Source: Gautieria morchelliformis (taxonomy: Eukaryota; Basidiomycota; Agaricomycetes; Gomphales; Gomphaceae). From it: a DNA stretch of 64,000 nt. A program made the position numbers and the translations under genes. The notes under the pieces were generated by a model. The model did no database searches and was not told where the DNA came from. It saw nothing but the letters and a program-made list of their open reading frames with translations. Below, one piece after another: positions 32,572-43,667 of the stretch. Where the stretch lies: the NCBI GenBank assembly GCA_015179125.1, contig WHVA01000553.1, positions 1 through 64,000 of the forward strand. Reading direction: 5' to 3'. How positions within the stretch are numbered: the stretch's first letter is position 1; every line of letters begins with the position of its first letter.

Positions 32572-32885
32572 AATTCTCTAGGAAGACATTTACGCCTATT
32601 TCCTTAACGCATGTTTTTGCTGTAAGTATTATGGATTTTGAGCTGCAGCGTCGCAGCAGCGACTCCGACTGTAGCCTTAGGTAATCACCCACGTGCCAAA
32701 AAATCTTTCAACTTCTACAGCGCCTTCTGCTGTACAGTAACGCCTCAGATCTGGCATTACTGCCAGCTCGTTCACGCTCTACGCCATAGATAATCACTTC
32801 GAGCCGTTTCAGCCGATTGGTTTTCAGACTCGTCGTTCTTGTGCACTATTTCGTTACGGGAGTCAACTTTCCCAACTCTTGTTCT

Positions 32886-35800
32886 ATGTCACCTGTCGCC
32901 ATGCCCGCAATGCCATCTAGCGATCCTCACTTCCAGGACCTTCTTGAACAACTCAAAAGTGCCCCTACTGCTCCAGGTGAGAAGATAACAGTCTCTCTAC
33001 CTGTTAGATTTCGGGCGATCCCTCCCGCGTTCGCTTTTGAGACAGTTTACACTGTCGTGTTTATATTTGCATGTGAGCGGGCACGGCGAGAACCGTAGAG
33101 AGACGTTGGTCTTGAAACATTCTTGCTGGAGATGGCACATATCATCCAAGTTCCGAGGCTTGCTACCCAGGATCTCTAGATCACCTCTCTAAATCAGCTT
33201 GTGTGTAGATGCCAAGGCAGCAGCCGATAAGCTTGCTAAAGAGGTGTCAAAGACAGGACTTGCTTCCCTATCGTTCGGTGACATCTGTTTATCTTGCGTC
33301 CTATATCTCACTAGATCTCCAGGGATGCCCATATCTTGGATGCCCTCCATGCATTTGCTCTCAACAAGAAGTCTGGGTATGAGCGCGAGTCCGCAGCGGT
33401 TGGGCTCCATTCCCTGGCTTCGGTAGTCGGTCCTCCTGCTGCACCTATCTTACTACAATCTCTTCCTCACCTTTACGACTTATATATGGACAAGGGGGAG
33501 GTTGTTCGCAATGCTTCTGTAGAAGCCGTCAAGGCGATACTAAAACTTTATCCCCCCGAATCCACAGGGCTGGTATTCCGGACCCTTGAAGGCGTTGTAG
33601 AGAAGGGAAAGTGGAAAGCCAAGGTCGGCGCTTTGGATAGTCTGAAAATGTTTGTCAAAACTGCCCGGGAAAACGTAGCTAATGAGCTGGGGAGCACACT
33701 CCCTAAAGTGGAATTAGCGCTACACGATACCAAGCAAGAGGTACGTTACATTCACGCACCTTCGTCCGCGCTTCTTCTGATCTTTTTTGCAGGTGTCTTC
33801 CGCAGCCACGAAATGTGCGACCGCTCTTTGCACGACGCTTGCTAACCCAGATCTTACACCTCACATTCCCATGCTGGTGAAATGCATGTCCAACCCTGAC
33901 CAAGTCCCTGAATGCATCAAGGCCCTTTCTTCAACGACGTTCGTCGCTGAAGTGACAGCTCCAGCGCTGGCTGTCCTTGTTCCACTCCTCGGACGTGCGT
34001 TGAATGATCGCAGCATGGAGGTACAAAGAAGGACCGTGGTGGTTCTTGACAATTTGGTGAAACTTGTACGAGACCCCAAGGTTGCCGCACGATATCTGAG
34101 TGGCTTGGTTGAGGGCGTTGCGAAGATTATGAATGGCGCCTCCTTTCCTGAAGTGAGTTTCCATTCAAATCGTAGAGTCCAATTGAATTTAAACCGATTT
34201 CACAAGGTCCGAGCATTTGCGGCAGCCGCCCACGCTACACTTTTAAAAGCTGGTGCATCGACTTCTGGAACGCCGCCACCCCCACGAGACTTAGCGGCGG
34301 AGGCTTCCTATGTTTCATCTAACATTTTTAATCTCCTTCCTCTCGAGCTTGTTGTCCCTTCCCCGCTAAGTCCAAATGCGTCTCCAACGGCCACGCATCC
34401 ACTCCTGCAACAATCGCTTGACTTTGCCTCTGTGCTGGTGGCTGACCTTGTATACGATCGCGCGTTCTCGGAATCTGACGAGCCTAAGTGGACGCGTTCA
34501 CTTGGCGTGTTTTTAATTCCTTGGTTACCTGAGCAGAGTGCGGAAGCCGCCAAGGCACTTTCTGAACGCGCTCGGGCGCACTTCCACGCGGCGTATCTAG
34601 CCCAGTTCGCGCCAGCCATCTCCAATGGCGCGGGCGACGAAGGCGAGCTGCTTTGCGACACTTTATTTTCTCTTGCATACGGTGCCTTACTTCTCTTGTC
34701 ACACACAACTCTTCGTCTTTTCCGCGGACGACGATATGGCATCCTGGGGCCCAATGGCAGTGGCAAGTCCACGCTCATGCGATCTCTTAAGGATGGCAAG
34801 GTGGAGAATTTTCCACCGCAGGAAGTGCTGAGGGCAGTCATGGTAGAGCATTCCCTTCAAGGGGAAGACGGCACCCTGAGTGTGATCGATTTCATTGCGG
34901 CAGGTGGGTGCGAACGTTGTGTTGCTGTGTATTGGTGTGGCCTCCGTTGTTTATGAGGTAGCACAGACAAGCAGTTGGCTGGTGTGCCAAGATCCAAGAT
35001 CATCCAGCAGCTGATCGAAGTGGGGTTCGATGAAAAAAGGCAGGCAGATGTTGTCGGTGGATTGTCAGGCGGATGGAAGATGAAGCTTGAGCTCGCCAGA
35101 GCCATGTTGTATAATGCGGACCTGTTATTACTAGACGAGGTGCGCCATCCGGACGTTTCGCTGCGCTGCACGACTCATATCTTCTTGTGCCAGCCTACTA
35201 ATCACGTATTTGGGTTGACGTAGTCTGAACCGTATGAGACACTGACTTCACCTGATGTTTAGTTAGACCGCGCCTCTGTAAAATGGTTGGAGGGATATCT
35301 TATTTCACACAGCAATGTCACGTGTCTGATTGTCAGTCACGACTCTGGGTGAGTGATCGCATGTCCACTTTGTACGCCCGTTCTAATGTCACGCTCAGGT
35401 TTTTGGACAATGTTACAACTGATATAATACATTACGAGTCCAAGAAGGTAGATGAACCCGTACCGTATCTTGTCGCCGTGTTCATTTGTCTTCGATAACC
35501 AGTTGGTTTATTATCCGGGTAATTTGTCACACTTTGTAGAGCAACATCCCGAGGCGAAGTCATATTACACTCTTGCGGCGACATCGATCAAGTTTTCGTT
35601 CCCACCTCCCGGCTCCCTCATGGGCGTGCGCAGCAATACGCGGGCGATCCTCAAGATGGCAAAGTGCACATTTACATACCCCGGAAGAAGCGAACCTAGC
35701 CTCATCGACGTGAGCTGCGCGCTGTCGCTATCAAGGTGCGATGATACACGCGTCGAGCCAAGTACGTTAATCTGAGTTTGATCGATGCAGTCGCGTTGGA

Positions 35801-37371
35801 ATCGTTGGTCCAAATGGAGCTGGTAAATCCACGCTCATCAAGCTCTTGACCGTGCGTTTGGGCACTGTTTGAAAATCGTGCCGCAGCTGATCTGCCCCGG
35901 TCTGACGCAGGGTGAAACCGAGCCACAGGAAGGGATGGTATACAAACATCCATCTCTGCGCGTGGGTTATGTGTCACAGCATGCAACACACCATATAGGT
36001 GCTTTCATCGAAGCGTATGATGGTGATCCTGACTAATATGATCACTGATAGACCGACATTTGGAAAAGACCCCGATTCAGTATATGTGAGTCGAGATCTA
36101 TCTCATCGCTGTGGTTTTGATCACGCTAATATTATCGTAAGCCAATGGCGTTACCAAGATGGACACGATCGTATGCCTCCTTAGTCATGCACTGTGTTCA
36201 CGCTACTCACAGTGACACTAACCAGGGGAGATACTTGAGAAAGCCACCAGAGCGTTGACTGAGGAAGACAGGAAACAGATGGATACGGAGTTCGTCGGCA
36301 AAACCGGAGAAAAGCGTAAATTAGAGGTTTGTTAATGTTCTTCTTTAGTGTCTTTTTTGCTTACTGAAATTGCCATCTGGGCCTCCGTAGATGATCATGG
36401 GACGGCAGAAACTTAAAAAATCGTTGCAGTATGAAGTGAAATGGCGAGGCATGGATCACAGGTTTAATGTGTGGGTGCCTCGGGAGCAGTTGCTTGAAAA
36501 AGGATTCGGAAAGCTTGTACAGCAATTCGACGACCTTGAGTCCTCACGCGAAGGTGCTGGCACAAGGGACACATCAGCGCATGTCGTCCGGAAGCACCTC
36601 GAGGATATCGGACTCGACGGAGATATTGCGCAGTACAATGAGATTTCGGGGCTTTCTGGAGGTCAGTGGTCATCACGGCACATCTCCGTCTTTGCCGGCT
36701 CACGATTTGCTTAGGCCAGAAGATCAAATTGGTGATCGCGGCTGCGCTATGGAATAATCCTCAGGTGAGGGCAAACATGTGCTAGCACTTGAACTCGATG
36801 GTGACAGCCACGACATGTAGATCTGTGTTTTGGATGAGCCGTCCAACTTCTTGGACCGTGAGGCTCTTGGTGGACTCGCTGTCGCCATCCGAGATTGGGC
36901 AGGTGCAGTCGTAAGTACCCCACGGAAGGTCCTGGCAATGCAGACTTAAAAGATATTTCGCAGGTTATTATATCGCATAACAACGAATTCGTGACTGCTC
37001 TCTGTAAGCATTTTTTCACGTTTGTACACTCAGGTTTCTAAACCCTCGATCAAGGTCCTGAGATCTGGAATATCGACGCTGGCCGCATGACGCACAAGGG
37101 CAAGGCCGCTGTTGTCGAGGACGCCTTTGCAGACGGCAAATTGACACCTGCGCGCTCGCGGGTGCAAACACCGGCGGGCTCTGCTGCTGTGACGCCTGCT
37201 GGAAGCGGGGCTGAGGACAGCAAGCCCGGAAGTGGAACTACTACGCCTGCAACGAGGAAAAAGAAGAAGACGCGGAACCAGCTCAAGGCGCAGGAGGAGA
37301 GGCGGCGACTCCGGAAGCTGGCGTGGCTGACCCATGGTGGACCGAAGCCTGAAGATACCGACAGCGACTGA
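32886..37371 (+). CDS. EF-3-type ABC ATPase, New1/Elf1 subfamily
   Basis: About 1,090 aa in 20 exons, including 32886-32976, 33209-33277, 33323-33740, 33793-34152, 34207-34903, 34967-35139, 35194-35205, 35263-35348 and, after others, 37055-37371. Order: N-terminal HEAT repeats; ABC1 (GPNGSGKST near 34747, LSGGWKMKLELA, LLLLDEPTNHLD); ABC2 (GPNGAGKST near 35807, LSGGQKIKLVIAAA, DEPSNFLD); a chromodomain-like insert within ABC2 (YEVKWRGMDHRFNVWVPREQ); and a Lys/Arg-rich tail ending DTDSD. The short insert and PSNFLD favour New1/Elf1 over canonical eEF3, whose insert is longer. These proteins bind ribosomes and act in elongation or termination; fission-yeast Elf1 is linked to mRNA export. Exon 7 is 12 nt and encodes PTNH. 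The 33277/33323 junction is one base out of frame. Confidence 0.9.
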
Positions 37372-40300
37372 TTACTACGCCCTAATAGCTACGACTCGCA
37401 TATAGACCACATAGAGCTATTTCATAATGGTTGCATATGTACTGTACATTGCAACGTTTAGAGCTTCGAGTATTTGCCGTCAGAAGTCGGACATTGAGAT
37501 GTTCACTGGAATCTGCCGACACGAAGTAGCAGCAGTGGCACGCCCAAGGAAAGGAAAGGAAAGGAAAGGTTCAAGACGCCGCTTGCGAATTTCCGTCGTG
37601 GATTGTTAACGAGGTCAACATACGGTTCGCCAGCGTCGACGATGGCCTTATGGCAACACGCTCGCCGCCTCGAGAGGGCTGGCGAAGCAGCAACGTAAGT
37701 ACTCCAAGTGCAGCCTTTGCTCGAACATCACCATGTCTGCCCCGTCTGCGACACCGTATTGTGACTGCTTCATGTCCTCCGGATCTCTCCCCTACAGAGG
37801 CGCAGAAAGACGCAGCAAGTACGCGATGTATAGTTGCTACCACCGAAGACTCGGACTAAATGGCGCACCTCTTTCTCAAGCCGTTCTACCGTCACTTGGC
37901 CATGCGCATACTCGGGTCCGTGCGTTGCTTCTTTACCTGTGGCTCAGGGCGCAGTTCTGGCAGGCAATGGGCTGGCGAGTATACTAGTACGTCTACTGCT
38001 TGCGAAGACACTATCCGCACACGGAAGGAGGCATACGCAGTGCCTTTTCGAGGAGCATGGATGGCGCTGGTGATTCGTGAAGTTGATATCATGGTGAGCG
38101 TTGCCAACTGCAGTATTCTTTGCGGCTCAAAACAGCGTGTACGGAGCCCGATAACGTGCGGGGCGCTGGCGCTGGACTCGGAGTGTTTTGTCTGTCTGTT
38201 GCACTACCGCAGTGGTAGCCTGGGGAATGGCAGAAGGTCTGGAATAGTAATTTATATGCAACGTTGCGTGAGATGAGTATATATACTATCATTTGGCTTG
38301 GGTATCGTCTCTTCGGATATAAATCGAACGCTGGCCGCCTTATCGAATCGTGAATAGAGGGTATTTTCAGGCTGCCAGGCCTGGCAAGAAACGAGAGACA
38401 CCAGAGGCTAATTTGACCGCTGGTCTATCATCTGAAGAGGGAAGGTTCAACTCCGTTTGAATTACACGACATCAATTACAAAGTCCGAATGAAACTGGAG
38501 TACTCAATTCGAGGTACTAAGTACCCTGACGCGCCTAAATACGGACAATTGAACATGGACCATCCAACGTTCTCCAGCGCCGATTGCTTCTCCACGACGT
38601 CAAGCGCAGGGTCGCGCCAAACGCGGCACGAGGGGCCTTGAGTACTCTGAGTCGCTATTTGGGAGTCACCGCAACGTGCCGCTCGCGCATACATGGCGAT
38701 TTGCAAATTGAGATTTTATCGCGGCGTTTTCCCGAAACGACGTGTCGCTTCACGCATGTCCGGCGAGCTAAGGGTTCGTTGCGGCAGTGCTCGCGTAATG
38801 GGTGACTAGCGTGACACACACGCGTAGTACGGGGCCCAGGCTGCGTCACGGACGAGTCAAACCAGCGAGGCATTATCGATAACGACGAGGCTATTATTCA
38901 TTCGCCTGTCCGGACGCGTGCGCATCATCGCCGGCGGGCGTGTCTTGTGACTCGTCTCAGACTCTCGTGTTTTGTGGCGGTGGCCTACGTCTCCTGACCG
39001 GAAATGGGCACGGCGATACGACACGTCGGGGCTATTTCGTGACAAATGGATGGGCGATGCCTGCCGGCCAAGAGCGACTCGGATTGCTATCGACCACGCA
39101 GCGGGGCTGGGTTTCCGAATGAACTGCAGCCCACACCACAGCTACAGGGACAATGAGTAACGGTACCTGACGCAGCCTCGCCTTGTATTCAGGCCTTTGC
39201 GACGCTCCGACGCCACAACTACATTCCAGGCGAGGTCCAGGACCATTATTCACGATGGGGGCCCATTGACGGAGACTCGTGGCCAAGTCGCGACATGACA
39301 CCCAGTTGTCTGACCCTGATCTGATGTCCACACATATGCGTGACTGCTGATCAGCTCCGCTTGCGACTTGTCCGGCCAAGAGGTGTCGCATCAGGACATG
39401 AATAGGCATTGTATGCTCTGCCTTGCCTGTAGCCCGCTGACAGCTTCCCGCCTGGATCGTGGATCGTAGGCACGGACCGCGGATCGCATCCACAAGGAAG
39501 CGGCTGACGTCTTGGGAATCAAGTCGTGGCCGTGCTTGCGACGGGATTCTTTGTGTACGCCTCTAGGGTATTAGCAAAATATTTCAGATGGAATCGCCGG
39601 CGTGCTCGGGCTGAGGGACCTGCTGTCTAGACGGTCTGCTGCCTAGTCGCTAATGGCAGTCAGATGGCCGCATCATAATGTGGCTGGACAGTACGTTTGT
39701 GGACGCGGGATTGCGTGTGGGCTTATTGTGCGCTTGATGCTGCTGTGCGCGGATGGTCTTGGTACTTGCGTTCTAGGTGCTCATGCTGCCTGGATCGGCT
39801 GCGCTGTGATGCTTGTGCTCTTGGTGCTCTGGGCGCGCGATGGAATTGCTCTGATAGTGCAGCCCATCCTCCAACCCACAGCATAAATCGCGCATGGCTC
39901 GCACCCATTAATGTGACCCCGCACGCACCGCTTATGCAGCTGCAGGATCGACGCACTAATTAATATGAGCGCATGCCACGCGACGGTCTGAACGGGAATT
40001 AATCTCCCCTCGTATCTCGATCGGCTTCCACTGTGGCCCCGGCCGCTCATCGCGGCGGACACGCGCATCACGCCGACTCATCCCCTCTTTCACCGCATTA
40101 AATCGCGGGATCCCGCGGCGGATCTGAATGCACCGTTGCAATGCAAGTGAATTGACATCGCGATGCGACATTGCTGCATCCTTCCATACATTCGTACATC
40201 TCGATTCATGTCGCATTCCCCGTCGCCAGGCCCATCCGCACACGCCCCCCCGATCCGCCACCGCCACCGCGTCCCCGGTGCCCGGCGTCCGAAGACGCGA

Positions 40301-42529
40301 TTCCCGCACCCGGGCGACGGCCGCATCCCGGGATGGGGATGACATAAGAGAAAACGCGAGTCGCGATGGGAAAGATATCGATCGCTCGCCATGGCGGGGA
40401 TCTGAGACATCCCACCCACTAAGGCGCCAGAGCAGACACGCCCCAGCCTCCTGGGCACACGCGGCAGCGCTGACTCGGACTGTATACAGGACACGCCCCA
40501 ACCCTCGATCTGCACGCGCCACAACTGCCCCCGATCTGTCTGTATGCACCCGTGCAAATCCATTCTGCAAGACATCGAACCCAATCACGCGACATGCCCC
40601 AAACGGACCGCGCACCAGGACTAAATGGCAGCTGCATCCACGATGATCCATGTCACACCCCCAGCAGACCTCCAGGTGTATATGGAATGTTCCTAAACCG
40701 TCCCTGGGCGTCTGTCCCCTGTCTTGGGTCGCGGCTTTACATTGAACTTGCCCTAAACGAGCTCGGCACGAGGCCGGGCTGGAATCACGCTCTATTCACG
40801 CTCGGCTTATTCACGCTCCAAGTGGCTCTATTCACAGTACGGCATCTTCTTCGCGCATACAGTCTTCACGCGCCCCCGGTCACGCTCCGGTCTTTGAGCG
40901 CCGAGTCAAAGCCCGCCCGGCGCTGGCTGGTCCGTGCGCGCCTCCACATTGACGTGTCCAAATGAGGGCATGTCTATCTGCATTTACGTATTGCACAGGG
41001 CACGTACGTTCTGTTGCTTATCTGCTGTGCTTGCATGCGCAGGCCGTTCCTGCTGGATGCTATGCGAGCTCGGGCGTAATCTCGCAGCACAGAATCATGC
41101 TCGTGGCCGCATTGGGCCCGGGTGCCTGCGCCGCCGTGCGTGTGCCACGTTCCGCGTTCCCGGGCCCCGCGGAGCGCTGCCCGCCAAGCCCCCCGCGCGG
41201 CGGGCGTCGCCCCGGCGCGGCCCTGAATGGCTCTCGCCCTGTCGATCAGGAGGCCTCCATTCCCCACCCTGCGTGATATATCTCGATCGCGTACGTACAG
41301 ATTAGTATATATTCCGAGTCTAATACGCGCATGCGTGCATGCACTGCCTGCGGCGCTGTTTCTACGCGAAGTAAGTACGCAACTGGGACGGTCGCGCAGC
41401 TGGCCAGCCCGGGCCGTGCCTAGACGTAAACCGCAGCGCGTGCCGTGATATTGTATGCGAGCGCAGGCAGCGTACCTACCTACGCGAAGCTGCAGAGTGC
41501 GAAGACACGCAGCATGGAACGAGTCGCCCGGGATGCGTCACACGCGCGCACCGTGCCGCGGAGCAAACCTTGCGTCCAGAACGCGCCAGAGATCAAACCG
41601 CGCTCGTACTCAAGGCATGCAGCATTTCTTATCGCGGACATGCAGGAACGACGCCGCATTTGGCACACGGCGTCGACAAGCACATCCGAGCCAGGCGTCC
41701 AAAAATAATTCAGCCACAAATAGCATGTCCATTTGTGTCCAAAAATATAGTACAGAGTGTATTAGCTAGCGGACGGGAGCATCAGCATACATGTGGTCCT
41801 GTTTGTACTTGTGCACCACCTGGCACCCATGTGGGGCTCCGTCGGTGATGGGAGCCTCATGCATCATCATCTTGCTGCACCGAAGCTCCGGGGACATCTC
41901 GGTGGAGACATCTCGCTCCGGACTGATGGCTGGGCATGCGCGGTGGCTGGGCATCTTTGCTCGCTCGGAAGGTGATAGAGTTGGGCGACGAGACTTAGGC
42001 ACCGATTCTTGTGCTTGCAAAGGTGCGTTGATGTGACGTCCTCGGCTACTGAGCCCGGGCGTACGAGAAGAGAAGGCGAAGGAGCAGAAGTCGGCTGAAA
42101 CAAAGAACAAGGGGCGGGCGCACATGACTCCTGCGTCGGGTGCACGTGCCGTCAGTTGTATGCGGTGGGCAGCTTACGACACGCTGCGCATCGGCGAAAA
42201 CACGATGGGACATCTACAAGGACGGACGTATATACATATTGCGGGCGCCGGTACTAGGTGGGTGGTATGGGGACATGGGGGTATGTTGTGCGCGGGCGGG
42301 AAAGGAGCGAAAAACACAGTTTTTATAGCGTGTCCAGCATGTGCGATGGGCGTGAACGCGAAAACAGGAAAGCGTAACAATGTGCAAACAGACGTTATGA
42401 ATGAGGCGAATACATGCGCCGGGGCAATAGGCGTGGGACACAGTCCGTCAACGATAGGGCGCGACCTCCAGTTCGCAGTGCGCGGCCGCGGTCCTCGCGG
42501 GCCGCCTCGTCCTCGTGGGCCGCCGGGGC
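37372..42529. other. 5.2-kb convergent region without recognisable genes
   Basis: It lies between the 3' ends of the EF-3-like gene (plus) and the homeobox gene (minus). Open frames on both strands (for example 40128-40646 and 39956-40651) overlap each other, are Arg/Pro/Ser-rich and look like by-products of high GC. An AAAGG array is at 37550-37570 and TTCACGCTC repeats at about 40795-40880. No LTR, transposase or tRNA was seen. One weak spliced candidate is listed separately. Confidence 0.5.
37642..37987 (+). CDS. Possible small spliced gene (hypothetical)
   Basis: ATG 37642 opens 37642-37694, followed by a good GTAAGT donor and an acceptor (CTACAG) joining 37798-37987: 80 aa, basic, with a hydrophobic segment (VRALLLYLWLRAQFWQAMGW). 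The support is only splice-site quality and frame continuity; no family is recognised, and an alternative frame in exon 2 would end after 20 codons. It may be spurious. Confidence 0.2.
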
Positions 42530-43543
42530 CTACCTCCTCCTGGGCCAGTCGCCGGGGCGCCCGAGGCTGCGGTCGACGTACGAGACGTGCGTGGGCCCCG
42601 GCACGGAGCGCGGGGAGCTGGGGTACGCGGGCACGCCCTGGTGGTGGTGCGACGAGGGGTGGGGGTGGCGGAGGTCGGGGTGGCTGCGGAGGTCGGTGGG
42701 GGACGCGCTCGCGGAGGCGCTCGAGGACGCGGACGCGGAGGAGGACATCTGGTGCATCGATGCGTGCATCGACGGGTGCAGCATGGCGGACGAGGACGGG
42801 TGCTGGTGCTGGTGCGGGTGCGGGGACGCGGGGTGGAGGATGGGGGGCAGCGCGGGCGCGGAGCGGGACTGGCGCATGGACTGGCGCTTGTTCTGGAACC
42901 TGCGGGGGGTCAGCGGGGACGGGACGGGACGGGGGGGGGGGGGCTGACCAGATCTGGACGCTGCGGGGGCTCATGTCGAGCTCCTTGGCGAGGCTCTCGC
43001 GCTCCTGGGTGGAGGGGAAGGCGGTGCGCTGGTAGGTGGCGTTGAGCACGCGGAGCTGGTTCGCGTCGGCGCGCTTGCGCTTCTTCTTGACGGGGGGCTC
43101 GCGGTCGGGCGGGGGCTCGGGGCGGTCGTCGTGGGGGTGCGGCTCGCGGGGCGCGGGGGCGAGGTCGGGCCAGACGTCGCGCTCGTAGGCGTACTGGGGG
43201 GCGTACTGGGGGGGGTGGTGCGGGTGGGGCTGGTGGTGGGGGTGGGGGTCGCGGTGGTCCTGCGGGGGCCACTCTGCGGACGCGGCGGCGAAGGGGAGGG
43301 GGTGGGGGAACGGGGCGGGGCGGGGCGCGGGGTAGGCGGGGGAGTACGGGCGGCGGGGGGGCTCCTGGAAGAAGGGCATGGGGGAGCGGGGCGGGGGGTA
43401 GTAGGGATGCTGGAGACGGGGGTCGGGGTGGGGGGGTTGATAACGGGGGTCCGCGTGGGGGGCGAAGGACCAGGGCGTGCCTGTGCACGGTCAGCGTGGG
43501 CGCGAAGAGAAGCGTGTGACTCACGGTCCTGCTCGAAGGGCAT
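42530..43543 (-). CDS. Homeobox transcription factor
   Basis: Three exons on the minus strand: 43525-43543 (19 nt), 42949-43480 and 42530-42899, giving 306 aa. A Pro/His-rich N-terminal region precedes a basic KKKRKR and a homeodomain (about residues 117-175): LRVLNATYQRTAFPSTQERE, then SLAKELDMSPRSVQIWFQNK, RQSMRQ. Helix 3 carries WFQNKRQ, with Lys where many homeodomains have Arg. An intron splits the recognition helix inside the Trp codon. The C-terminus is rich in His, Ser, Ala and Pro and looks disordered. It should bind DNA in the nucleus. Fungal homeobox genes of this kind are often developmental, but its targets are unknown. It is head to head with the NDR kinase gene. Confidence 0.9.
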
Positions 43544-43667
43544 TCTGCTGTGAGGGCGACATGGTTTGGGGCAAGATATACCCGGCTGCTCGTGGCGGCG
43601 TTCCCGGGCCCGGGCGCAGACGCCGGGGCGTGCGAACATTGCGCCGAGATCTGGGCCGATCCTACTC
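43544..43667. promoter_or_regulatory. Divergent promoter, homeobox / NDR kinase
   Basis: 124 bp between the two start codons. GC-rich, with a CCCGGGCCCGGG palindrome near 43604-43615 and no TATA box. Both genes must initiate within or beside it. Confidence 0.6.

Noticed and set aside
40128-40651. Overlapping long frames on both strands
   Set aside because: Arg/Pro-rich on each strand, mutually overlapping and without recognisable motifs; attributed to GC content.
42124-43553. Long Gly/Arg-rich plus-strand frames over the homeobox gene
   Set aside because: They are antisense shadows of the Pro/His-rich homeobox exons, with no domain and no splice logic.
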